In this document: piece after piece, positions 50,228-61,903 of the stretch
Layout: each line of letters starts with the position of its first letter
Position numbering within the stretch: position 1 is the first letter of the stretch
DNA from: Eopsaltria australis
Taxonomy: Eukaryota > Chordata > Aves > Passeriformes > Petroicidae
Direction: 5' to 3'
Length of the DNA stretch: 64,000 nucleotides
NCBI GenBank assembly: GCA_034509425.1
Contig: JAVTVJ010000117.1
Coordinates: forward strand, 310,001 to 374,000
The notes under the pieces: model-generated
Database searches by the model: none
Seen by the model: only the letters and a program-made list of their open reading frames with translations
Told to the model about the DNA's origin: nothing
Translations under genes and position numbers: made by a program

Positions 50228-50705
50228 GCCTTCCCACCACTCGTCAGGCTTGTTTGTCTCTTCTTCAGCCACCCTCGGGGTGGCATCAACCACCTCAACA
50301 CTTCCTCAACCATTCCTCCTGTTTGTCCTCACTGGCTCTTCAACCTGTATGTCGCCCTTGTACCACCCTGATGCCCATTCCCCACTGGATACTGTTATTC
50401 CCACCCCCTTGGTTTATAATAGCTGGGCTCTCCTTTTTTCAACATCTTTTGTCCCTGATGCCTTCTGGCTAAGTTCTATTCCTGATCCCCTTGGGTGACA
50501 GTAATAAACTTAGTCGGGGATTCGTACAAAGACCCTTCCTGCCTCCTTATTGTCGAGTGCTTGTGATACCCTACTGAGCGAGTGTGTACAGTGTGTGGGT
50601 GTGTGGCTTCAGAAAGATTCTGCGGAGCATCGACACTGCAGAGACTCCCTCCGTTTTGTCCTGGCTCCGGTCAGCCAGGCACACCATCAGCTGGGGACTG
50701 CGACA
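50228..50705 (+). mobile_element. LTR, sense orientation, possibly with a decayed primer site
   Basis: Contains a TATA-like 'tttataata' near 50413, AATAAA near 50503, then 'cgtacaaagacccttcctgcc', which is similar to the R segment of the adjoining inverted LTR. It ends GGGGACTGCGACA, close to the GGGACTGCAACA end of the ERVK-like LTR at 42583. The next bases ('gaaaagtgggaggaagg') may be a decayed primer site. The 5' boundary is uncertain. Confidence 0.65.
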
Positions 50706-51062
50706 GAAAAGTGGGAGGAAGGGGAGTTCCCTGACAGAGACACTGCACGAAGGGGGAACAGCTAGTCAGAGAGCACATTGTGACCCGTCCCCTCCGTCCT
50801 CCCCCCGCAAGGCAAAAATGAAGAGTAAGCATCTTCTCCCCTGGACAGTGATCATTGCAATGAGGGGGACAATGAGCCTCTCCTCATGGCACCACCCAAA
50901 GAGGCAAATGTGTTGGCTTGTGTCTTGCCTGTCGAACCCATGGAGGAGGCCAACCCTGCATGTATGGATTCTGGCAGTGCCCAGGCCAGCCTTGCCCAGG
51001 AAAAGCCCTGCGTGAATGGGGCATTGGCAGGGCCTTGCCACATCCGTAGGACAGACACTGAA
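50706..51062 (+). other. Possible ERV leader, unassigned
   Basis: About 350 bp between the LTR and the CR1. An ATG at 50818 opens a short hydrophobic frame, but no retroviral domain is recognisable. Confidence 0.35.
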
Positions 51063-52204
51063 CAGGAGTGGGCCCAGGGGACACTGCTGGTGATTGGAAG
51101 CCAACCCAATGCAGCATCATTCACCACTACTCTCTGGGCCCAGCCATCCTGACAGTTCTTAAGCCACCAAAGATTCCACCTGCCCAAACCCTTGGCTGAT
51201 GGCTTTTTCAGGATTGTGCTGTTGGAGACAGAGTCAAAGGCTTTGCTCAAGTCCAGGGAGACTCCATCCACATCTTTTCACTCAGCCCTGAGGTGGGTCA
51301 CCCACTCCTCAAAGTCATCAGGCTGCTCAGGCAGGACCTGCCTTTCCTAAACCCACGCTGGCTGGGCCTGATCCCTTTGCTGTCCTCTATGGGCCATGTG
51401 ATCCCACTCACGATGATCTGCTCCAGAACCTTGCTGGGCCCTGAGGTCAGGCTGAGAGGCCTGCAGTTCCCCTCATCCTCCCTGCAGCCCTTCTTGATCA
51501 TGGGTGTCACATTGGCACCAAAAGTCATCTGGGACCTTGTGACTGCCCAGGACTGGTAATAAAGGATGGAGAGAAGCTTAGCGAGCTCTTCTGTGGCTCC
51601 CTGAGCACGCTTGGGGGACTCCCAGCCAGCCCCATAGATGTGTCAGTGTCTCAGTGGCTCTGCAGGTCACTAATGACTTCCTTTGGGATTGCAGGGGGTC
51701 TGGTCTGCTCCCCATCCCTGTTTATTATTTCAGGACTGTAATAGTTATCTTTGCTTGAGACTCTAGGTCAAGAAGGCATTAAACGCCTTAGCCCCTTCCT
51801 CATCCTTTGTGACTTTATTCCCTTCTGCATCCAGTAAAATTTGAATGTTTTCTTTGCCCCTCCTCTTTTTAATAGTGTCTTTATAAAAACAAATTACAGA
51901 AGAGTCCAGATTAAGTTCTAAATTTTCTTTTGCCTCTAATTTTCTTTCTGCTTCATTTAACAATATTCTGAAGCTCCCCCTGGGTTTTCTGCTCCTCTTT
52001 CTGAAGGTGCTATACCCTCCTTTTTTTCCTGAGCTGCTGCAAATGGTCTCTGCTTAGTCTGGCCAATCTTCTTCCCTGCCAGCTCATCTTCAGTACACTG
52101 GGCCAGCCTGCTTCTGGGTTTTTACGATTTCTTTTTTGAAATATGTCCAGTCTTCCTGGAACCCTTTGGTACCAGTAATAATAGGCTTAATTTTTCTGTC
52201 TTCA
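51063..52204 (-). mobile_element. Second CR1 ORF2 fragment
   Basis: Reverse-complement CR1 covering the RT and the region upstream of it. Minus-strand frames 51298-51528 and 50852-51271 show GNCRPLSLTSGPSKVLEQ, FRKGRSCLSSL, LDLSKAFDSVSNS and NCQDGWAQRVVVN, but are broken. It overlaps the RT part of the CR1 at 45348-47188 (about 46370-46910) and is clearly related to it. The region 51850-52200 reaches further upstream in ORF2. It is interrupted on the right by the LTR at 52211. Confidence 0.92.
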
Positions 52205-52210
52205 TACTTC

Positions 52211-52821
52211 TTTGTGGCGGTGGTGCAAGTTACCCAGGAAGAAGCCGTTCCAATGAGAAAGCCCTGGGGGGAAGCAGAGAGCTCCCCTGAGGCGGAGCAA
52301 ACAATGATTTAGCCCAAAGTGGGTCGGGCTGCAGAGGAGTTAACACCCCCAGGGCCCATTGGGTAGCACCACCTGCCCATCTTAATCAGCCACCCCCAGT
52401 TTTCTAGTATGTTCTTTGCTACTCGGTTACTGATTGTATCTTTCCCCTGTCTGTAACCCTCTCTCCTCCCCCTGTTCTCCCTGGTTGGTTCCCTGCCCCT
52501 TGCTCCTCCCCAGTTCCTCCCCTTTGGTTCCTTGTGATTGGTTCTCCCCGGACAATAAAAGGCTGTGTCACGGGGAGCTCGAGATCTCCCAGCCCTGGTG
52601 CCACAGAGTGCTGAGTGCATGCGTCAGTGTCTCTTTTTACCTGGGTTGGAAGATCCCCCTGAGGTGTAGCTATTAGTTTGCATACCAGCATTGCTAGCTG
52701 GAGAGCTAGGGCACAGAAACGCCTGGTGACAGGGGACGAGGCTGGTTCCCGAGGACCCTCGTCGCATCCGCCTCTGCTAGCGACCACGTCCACACCACCG
52801 AGGCGGGAGGCGGACGGTGAT
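52211..52821 (+). mobile_element. Solo LTR in the second CR1
   Basis: Starts near TGTGGCGGTGG (52213), like the ERVK-type LTRs at 41993 and 44751. It carries 'ttggttccttgtgattggttctcc', AATAAA near 52554, and a GC-rich U5 to about 52818. A 7-bp repeat ATACTTC occurs at 52204-52210 and 52821-52827, the probable target duplication, so exact LTR ends are uncertain by a few bases. Confidence 0.75.
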
Positions 52822-53556
52822 ACTTCATCAGTCTAAGAATCTGCACCTGAACTACTGAATATAGGTTCCCTTTACAATTAAGAGGGATTTTTAATGTTAC
52901 AGTAGCCTTCCTATTCTAATCATGTACTTGAATATAAGTAGGTTCTTTTTAGATGTCTGTATGCTTTTTTTTCTGATAACATTGCAAGTAATTCAGTTGA
53001 AGAACTTTACAAATATTGTTCAAAAATACTATATATTTATGATATCTTAAGATATCTGCACTTACATATAAATGAATGTAAATAAAAGTGAAAGTATATA
53101 CAGCAATTTATAAATGCATGCACAGGCATTTTTCATATTGTGTTGAAAAATTTTACTACCAAAGAAAAAAAGGACACGGTATACAAAACAGCATTTGAGG
53201 TTTGAGAACTTCAGGTATAATCAGCCAGGCTATGTTGTCCATCATTTAAAATTCAGTGTAGCTATTTAACTGGTGAGATAATATATTCAGTTCTGATCAG
53301 CTGTCTTTAGCTACCACTTCTTCAACTTCATTTTTTGGAAAAACAAAATATATTATGTTTCTCTTTTTTTCATTCATAACACATTCAAGCAAAATAGGAA
53401 TTGGCATCACTAGATGAGTAATCAAACAGGTGGCATCCAAACTGGTTTTTGATATGTGCCCAGCGAAGACATGAGACAGCTGGCAGATTATTTTGCATGC
53501 CAAGTAAGTCTGATGAAGAAAAGCAATCCTTTCAAGCCCAAAAAACTCCAACAGAT

Positions 53557-53620
53557 GAAAAAAAAAAAAAGAAAAAAAAAGAAAAAAAAAAAAAAAGGAA
53601 AAAGAAAAAAATAAAAAGGA
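53557..53620 (+). repeat. A-rich tract with G interruptions
   Basis: Almost pure A with single G positions. The lysine-rich frame across it is an artefact. Confidence 0.95.
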
Positions 53621-55958
53621 GCAATTTCTGCAAACAAGATTTTTTTCTGAAGATTACAAGAAGCCCAGCCCCCTTGGCTAAGCTTTTTGAATATTGCTTA
53701 TGAGTTAGAGTTTAATTCCTGTCTTTGCTAGTCTCACTGTGTGAACTTTGAGGAACTGCATGATTTTATGCTTAGAGCACTCTCCACAGCTTTTTAGATA
53801 TCATTATGTCTATATGGATTTCCAGAGTAACTCAGACAACAGTAAAGAGTAGAGAAACATTGGATATGATTTGAACATACAAAACACAGAGGATAGAACA
53901 ATGTGTTTTGCAAGAGGAAGATTTGGAGCCAAATGTGTTTGGAAAGGCAACAGCCCATCTCTGATTTATTTGCAGAATGACAATCCCAATCCCCTGAAGA
54001 CATATGAAAAAAATTTTGTCTTTTTATAAATTTTCTATATGCAGGAGAGATCAAAATGATATCATCAGAGCAATGAAAATTCCTGTCCTGGACCTAATAT
54101 CTTCTCTATTGTTATAGAAAATACAAAATGCTATCATGAGAACAATCTTCCTCCACAATCCATTACTGTAAAAAAAGGCATCCCAGAAGTGTTATGAAGA
54201 ATGAAAAAATGTCATACTTTTGGACTGAGATCTCGCAGGATTTGGTTAGAATTGGAATGCAAATAACTCCACAATGAACAAATTGAAAATAACATTAAAA
54301 TGACAGCCCTTCCAAGGTCTATCTTGCTTTCAAAATTTTTGAATAACATGGCTAATAAATTGTCAGAAAAAAATCCAAAAGTCTATTTGCAAAACTAAAC
54401 ACACAAAATGAAAGGGTATTTCAAGCACCTTTTTACTCCAAAGGAGGACTCTAAATATATAAGTGTATAAATACATATGCAGGTACATATTTTTTAGCTT
54501 TTAAAATTATGACTTTAAAACAAAAAATTATCTTTAAAGCTTTCTTCTCAACTTTTAGTTTACCTCAACCTATTTTGAGCCACTAAATGTCAATTGCAAT
54601 ACTAGCAATCACAGTTTATCTTATGGCCACAAGGTGTTTCCTTTAAAACAAAGACTGTCATAATAACAACTGACTTAACAAATAATATTTGCTTAGGAAA
54701 GAATTCAGGAAATATGTTATTTTTTAGTTAGTAAATTATCTTCTAGTATCTTACACAGTAGACTTGACTTTGTATCTTGTGTTTTTGGGTTTTTTTTTGA
54801 ACTTATGAAGAATAAAAGCACTGTTGGTATTAAACATTACATATTGTTCAAACCGTATAGATATCCACACAATGGCTCTGAGAAAATGAAATGATTAAAT
54901 GATCTGCTGAATATATAAAATGGAAGCAAAAAAAAAACCCCAGGACTTTTATACCAAGTTCTGCTGTTATTTTGTTGGCTTCATAGACCATGCAAATCAT
55001 ATGTAAAAGCCCTGATTTAAAGGTAGCTAAGAAGTTAAGCAGCTTCTGTATCATGAATGGTGTTTCTAAGATCAATTTGGTAGATGTTTTTATCTTCAAC
55101 CCACAAGCCTCAGTTTGCATAGAGTTTTCATACCCTTGCATTTCTTTTCCCAAAACACTGCTAGTCAAATTCCACTACCAAAAGTGAAGTTTTTCTTTCA
55201 GGGAATATGATGGCATCCCATGAGCAAAATTATAACAGTCCCAGCTGAGATCCCAGAGAAAGCTGCAGAAATAGTTATCCTCTCTAACACAGGGGGGAAA
55301 AGAATTAATATCTGGGTAGCTGTTCTTTGCATTTCCTTTGAAAAATTATCAATAATCCAGTAACAGGAACAGCAATGACCAAACATTGATATTTGATACA
55401 TTAGTCTAAACCATCTTTTCTAGACTGAAATTTTCACAGAACCTGTATTTCAATACTGAAATGCAACCATTTTAATGGAATATTTATTATCAACACATCA
55501 GCCATCTATCTGAAAATAGTATCATTAAAGCAAAGGCTGTCAGTGATCTGAGGAAAAACAAATGTTATCAAAAACTCAATTAAATTATACTTTTTGTTTT
55601 TTCCCTCTGGAAAGGCACTGCCAACTCTTGAAATAATCAGAGGCAATGAGGTTGTTTGACACCTTGCATGCTGATCAAAAACTCAAACACTAAAAATTTT
55701 ATTTAATTAGAAAGAAACTAATCTCTACAAACCCATCTAACCACATGCATTCTTTTATTTTCTCTTTGTTCTTGTAAATAATTTTTTTGAAAAACCTAAC
55801 TTTCTACACTACATTTATTTTTCAGTATTTGTAAAAATCACATCCAATGTCATTAAATCTAAGGAAACACAGGCAACTTACTTCTTCCTTTGCAGCTTCC
55901 TTCCTTATCTCTGAAGGTGAAAGGTTAGAGGGGCTGGTTTTGGCTGTCACTTTCTCAT

Positions 55959-55981
55959 AACATTTGAAGGCTTCAAATGTT
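55959..55981. repeat. 11-bp perfect inverted repeat
   Basis: AACATTTGAAG, one G, then CTTCAAATGTT. Confidence 0.9.
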
Positions 55982-57602
55982 CAAGGTTTTCTTTTCTTCT
56001 TTACATTGTTTAGTCTGTGGTTCATTTGCATAGTGAATTTTCATATGGAACATCACATGAAATATGATGTTTCATCCCTCTTTGGATAGCAGTACAAAAG
56101 CTTTCAGAATCTTTTCATTATTTAAAAATGGTTTAGGTGCCTTTTTATTGAAGACTTGAATAGATCAATGCTACTTTCTATGAGCTAAAGATGTGCTTCA
56201 TTTTTGGTCCAAAAATGAAATGAGTAGATTTTGTCTGCATGTAAATGAGCAAGACAAGCAAAGAAATGAAGGAATCTTACTAAGGGTTTTGGTTTGTGTT
56301 TTGGGGTTGTTTTTTTGGTTTTCTTTTTCCATACAGATTAAAAGACAGGACAATAAAATGACACTTCAAGAATCTATTGAAACCATAGGGGAAAAGGAAG
56401 GGCAAGTCCCCTGGACAGATCCTACTTACCCTGAAACTTCACATGCTTTTCAATTGCATGTACATTCATGAGACTACCATGGACTAAAACAGAATTATGG
56501 TTTATGTATTATAGCAGCACTGGAGATGGCAACCACAAGGCCCAGCACACACAAACTCAACATCTGTTAGATGTAACCTAGAGTCTGCCTCTCACAATTT
56601 AATGTTTATGAACATCACGAAGTCACAATTAAAACTGGAAATGGAGAGTATAAACATTTTCACCCAACTTCTGCCATCTGAAAATTGGATGCCTGGTTCA
56701 GGCATTCTCTATGGTTTTTCCCTGCAGGCATGAAATCCAACCCCATTAGGAGATAGACCCACTGAACGAGTGACAACGGTCTCCAACATGTTCTGAGTTT
56801 TGTCTGAGTAGCTTATCTTAGGTATGTGAGTTGTAATTGATTACAGTGAAATGAAGTGAATCCATCCCCAAAGCAGGGAGAGACAGGTTCCTTAAAACAT
56901 GCCTTACCTGTAATTGATGGTCTGCACTTTTCTATCCCTTTCAGAGAAAATTAGAATAGATTCAAATCGCCTGTTTTGTTTTGCCCTGTGGTACACTGAA
57001 ATGTTAAAGATACAGCTTAGAGAAGGTTAAGAAAACTAATGCCATGATAGTACACAATACATAATGGCTCCAGAAAATGTGTCAAAGAAGTCAGCTGTGG
57101 ATGAAGACTTTTGTTTTCAGCTGGTATTCTGTAAATGTCTTGGGATCAGATAAAAATTTCCAGTGTGACTGTTTATCTTCAGTGTTCTGTACAAAACTGA
57201 TGATCTTCCTCTCCTGCCTTAACACATGCACCAGTTTTTCTGTATCTTATTTCTACTTCAGCCTTTTCCAATCTGTTTACATTTCAATATCCTTTCTGAT
57301 TTGAACAGAGGAGCTTTCCATAAGAGAAGAAGAAGCTTAGTTACTCAGTGCCACACTCAGAGCTCTGATGCACCTATATAAATTCAAACTAAACCACCAA
57401 CATCAGCAGGGTTACTCTGAGAGTCACTGTGAGGTGTACTAATGCTCTAATTACAAGAACACACCTTGGTTGGACTGAAATTGTTTTTATGAGGAACAAA
57501 ATATATCCTGTTCTTTCTACCTAAGCAGTGTAAAAATACAGGATTATTAGAACTGTGTCAAGGTGTCTGAGAACCTGAATTTGGACCCTGAAAAATTGTG
57601 TC

Positions 57603-57638
57603 TATTAATACTCAAGTGGTGTCACTTGAGTATTAATA
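57603..57638. repeat. 16-bp perfect inverted repeat (hairpin)
   Basis: TATTAATACTCAAGTG, loop GTGT, then CACTTGAGTATTAATA; all 16 pairs match. The stem is too short for a pre-microRNA. Confidence 0.97.
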
Positions 57639-60600
57639 AAAACTTTCCAGCTGAGGAATGCTACTTAAATCATAAGTAGGTGAAGCCTCTGGAGAGTAGT
57701 TGGTCTTGCCAAAACATGTAGCAGTCATGATGATTGCAGATAGTAGAGACTTACTTTTCTGATAAAGATCAGTAGGGGAAATGGGCAACACTCAAGTTCA
57801 GCTTCTGCACCTCCTGAGTGATTTGTGAGGCTATGTCTCTACTGGAGGTAGGTTGTTCAAATAATCTGTTAGGAACTTATAGTCCTTCCTCCCTAAAATC
57901 TGGTGTTTTCTCTCCTGAAGAGTTTCATGGACAGTTGCTACCTTCTCCCTCAGTTGCACACTGTCTCATTTATGCTCCACGTTTATTGCTCAAGGCCGAA
58001 CACAGAAGATGGTAGAAGGGGTCTGGAAGTTCTAGTAACGCCACCAAATAGAAAGGAGAAGAGACAATCCTTTCTATTTCTTCTCCTTGTCCGTGCTCAC
58101 ACTTTCTGCCATGTCTCCAAAACAGGGATCCAAAAGCCAACTTCTATATTATCCCTTAACCATAGGAAAAAGAATTTTTCCCCTGAAGTGCAAGATATTA
58201 AAATGAACAAATAGTCCAAAAGCAGGAGTTCCAATGTTTATCTCCATCTTTCATTCTAAAAATGTTTGTCTAAAATCTGATCCTTAAACCACAGATGTTA
58301 AATAGCAGATATCTTTTGCACAAAACCTGCTTCCGTATCTTAAAATTCAGTATGAGAGAATTTAAATAGTCATATAAATATCTTGAGATTGACATTTTGT
58401 TTTTCATGTATGCTCTGAAGCAAAATAAAATAAATTCCATTCTGCAACAGAAATGTTTAGGTTTTAATGCTTTGAAATATTACATTTCTTCAAAATATCC
58501 TTTGACCAGTGTTGTATGAAAACTGGCAAAAAGATTTTTTTTGCTAAATTATTTAATTTGAAGAAAGTAATTCCTTTCTATTTGAATTTTTTCTAAATAA
58601 TATTATTTTTAGCTGTAACTTTCACTTTTATTTTTGAGTTATTGGTGAATCAGCAGATTATTCTTTCACTGCTTGTGTTCACAAGACTTACTAGTTTTTT
58701 CAATAATAATTAAAACATAAAACTTTTTTTCTGCTTAAGAAATTATAAGATCCAGAAACCATTCAAGCCTCTCATGAACCTGTGTTCTTTGGAGTTTTCC
58801 ACTGGAATTTTTCTGTTGGATATATTTTCACTGAACATTTTAAGTAATTGTCCCTGTCACCTGCAAGCCTTACCTGCTCAAGAGCTTAAAAATATGTTCA
58901 GCTGTAAAACCATATATATTTTTTTAAACATTTTTATTAGTGATCATTGATAAGCAGATTGTAATAGAAAAAACACAAAGATAATCCCCCATTGTTACAA
59001 TGCACATCTTTAACCTTGAGATGCTACAAGAATAAAAGAGTAGGAAAAGAATAATCACATTTTCTTGGAAGGAATTTGTTCATTTACAGCTGTAGTCTGA
59101 GATTTGATAAGATGATGATTCAGCTGGCGGGATGGAACGTGATAAGAAATGATAATAAACTGGCTGTAGGCCAAACCCATAAAACAAGGAAGAAAATTTC
59201 CACGGAATTGCATTTCTGAGACAGACATATGCATAATGCTTTAGACAACATGTAAACATTTATTAATACTAGTATCCACTAATCAATAATTCTCAATAAT
59301 GGAAACATTTTAAGCAGAGATGTTCAAGCTATAACTAAATTTTTTTGACTGTGGTTATATCCTTAAATATACCTTAAGGTTAAATTGTGAGACTTTTGTT
59401 CAGGAGCTATTCACAAATGAAAATAAATTAAGGAATAAATAAATAATGTGGTGACTCCTCTTAATTTCAGTGCAAATGGGACTAAGAGAAGAGCAAATGA
59501 ATATGGGAAGATTTTTGTTTTTAAATGGAGTTTCCTCTTCTTTTCCTGGTTTTCATCTGCTAGCTTGGACTCAACTTTTCTGTTCCTGTAATACAGAGCA
59601 TATCTGTAGCCCCATCTCACAGTATACCCCAGAAACCTGTGCTGTGAGAGTTTGACTTTCAGTTGGAGACTCTGGGTGGTTTTCCAGGATGTTACAGTGC
59701 CGAGTGGAAGATCTCAAAATGGAGTGGGATGAATAATGGGTGTCACAGACCTTTTTTGTTTTTATTGTCAGTATGGAATGACAAAGGACTAAAATAATTT
59801 TTTTTTAATCACTTTATGGTTACTGCTGCCTAACACCTGTAGGAAAGTTATACCTCTTGATGTTTCCACATGATAGGTAAAGTACCTAATCATGAACTGC
59901 AACTGCTTTTACACTGGATATGCTGCAGTATTCGTTTAATCCTTATTTGTTACTGCAGATGTTGTTTCTTATCCTTCCATGAGATGTATTTTCTTGCAGT
60001 TGCTGTGGAATATATTAGCATAGCTGTGACTTTCTTTGGTTTTCCCCAAATATTCCCCCAAACTAAACACGCTGTCATGAATCCTGGTTTAGCATCTTGC
60101 TGACTAGACTAATTTGTTGCAAATGAGTTGTTTAGGCTGCTTAAAGAAATCACTTGCAAAAGTATCAGGAAAAGTAGGTCTAATAAAAATCTGTAAAAGG
60201 ACAACAAAATCCAACAGCAAGGTTCACTCTGCTCCCTACTACATGGATGAAACACGCAGAGGAAAATTAGATAAGAATGAGATTAAAAGGATTGATGTGG
60301 AGGCTGGGGACATTAAGGGTTAGGATGGAAAGGGTGAAGGTGACAAGGAGTAAAGGAGAACCTTCCATTGAGTCACAGATTTCAGAGTGGATGGTCTTGT
60401 CAAACTTAGACTTGAACAATGTATCTAAAGGATTTAGCAGCACTTAATCAATTGACTAAGTTAACTTCTATAAAATGATCAATAGAATTTAATATAACTA
60501 CAACAGTGACTTAATTACAGATCTGAGAGGGCAATATTTATGCTATACATACTATCATATATTTAAATCCATTCACATACAGACATAAAGAAGGTACAAA

Positions 60601-60742
60601 GGTATATTGTGAAAGATTCCCCTTAGATTCACAGAAATACTCAAGTCAGGTGCCTTTGCATCTTTCAATGGGTTTAGGATTAATGAGCTTCAAGGACTTG
60701 GGGTATCAACCTAGGCCTCATCATCAGCTTTTGGTGATGGTC

Positions 60743-61367
60743 TGTAGTTATTTTGTCTAGTGTCCTCGGCCTCCTGCCGGTGGTTGCCTTTTGCTATCCG
60801 CTTGGCCTTGAATACCCTAACCCTCAGGTGGGTAGACGAGGGAACCACAGGGGTTCAGCAGAAGCTACAGGCGTCGGAGGGTCGGGGGTTATTCCTTTGG
60901 ATCACCAGACTGTCAGCGAAGAAACAGGAGCAACTCTTAGCTCAGCAACAGAGAGGGTTTTATTCTGCTCTGGATTTGGGGGCTAAGAGCCCCGAACTGG
61001 GATCGTGCACGAACTTAAATACAACATAGTTAAACCAATCAGGGATCGGGAGTGGGGAGGAGTTAGGGAGGGACTGGGGTATAACAACCATAGGGAAGAG
61101 AGGAAGGGAGGAGACAGGGGTGAACAAAAATCAACGACTGTGGAACACAGAACTTTCCAGAACTGGGTATAAACCTAGAATAAGAGTGACAAACAATAAA
61201 CCCAATAACAATAAGGTAGGAGTAACTTGGGGAGTGGCCCTGTTAGGGGCTAAACCATTGTAGTTTCAATATCAGGGGGAAACTTTCCTCCTGGTGGACT
61301 AGTCCACCAGGTGGAGGAACGATCTAAAGGTCTTAGGGGTTTCATCTCCAAGGAGACAACCCCAACA
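60743..61367 (-). mobile_element. Solo LTR with perfect 6-bp target duplication
   Basis: On the minus strand it starts TGTTGGGGTTGTCTCC at 61367 and ends AATAACTACA at 60743 (625 bp). It has a TATA-like 'gttataccccag', a 'gtttaactatgttgtatttaag' promoter segment, and an 'agaataaaaccctctctgttgctgagc' polyadenylation/R segment. Both flanks read ATGGTC (60737-60742 and 61368-61373). The 6-bp duplication suggests a class II ERV. The short frames at 60753-61029 are inside the LTR. Confidence 0.93.
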
Positions 61368-61373
61368 ATGGTC

Positions 61374-61799
61374 CATTAAGTATCTCCAATTCAGGAGTCT
61401 GTGAGTTCTCCCACTCAGAGGGAGGTGCTGGCACTGTATCTTGTGGTCCAGGAGACCTCAAAGACCATCACTTAGGGCCACTTTTTATAGCATGACAAAA
61501 TGATGGGGCTTAGTAATTCATAGAACTTTTATCCTTAGGTTGATAATCACTGGAGTTTCTAAAATATTTGGATTTTTTTTCCAAAATTCCTCTAAAAATG
61601 GGACCACAGTCTCCAAAACTCCAGGTATAATAGTATTGTCCCAGTCAGGCTGTGATTAAGGCAGGGAATGTTCCAAGGCTGTCAGAGGATGACTGATTAT
61701 ACATTCTCTCACCCTTCACCTCAGTACTACTCCCACCTTGGGCATGTAAGAGTTCCTGGTATGGCCAAGGGACAGGTCACTTCCCAACTCATTACAGAG
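61374..61799. other. Unidentified DNA between two LTR pieces
   Basis: No gene is seen. Part of it may be decayed LTR sequence, but I could not align it. Confidence 0.4.
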
Positions 61800-61903
61800 A
61801 GGTTAAGACCTAATGGAAATGATTGAGATCATATTTTTATCCCCATCCCACAGTTAGAGAGTGAGTGAGTGGCTCAGTTACTGGGTGGGGTTAAACCATG
61901 ACA
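61800..61903 (+). mobile_element. ERVL-type LTR 3' end
   Basis: 'gagagtgagtgagtggctcagttactgggtggggttaaaccatgaca' matches the sense 3' end of the same avian ERVL LTR family seen in reverse at 36060-36640. The upstream part is decayed. Confidence 0.75.

Larger units (their letters stand above)
52830..60736. other. AT-rich gene-poor DNA
   Basis: No gene, RNA or transposon could be supported over about 7.9 kb, apart from the A-rich tract and the inverted repeats listed. Frames are short and without recognisable domains. Confidence 0.5.

Noticed and set aside
53449..53703. Lysine-rich 84-codon frame
   Set aside because: Read through an A-rich low-complexity tract.
57603..57638. Hairpin as a microRNA precursor
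   Set aside because: A 16-bp stem with a 4-nt loop is too short for a canonical pre-microRNA.
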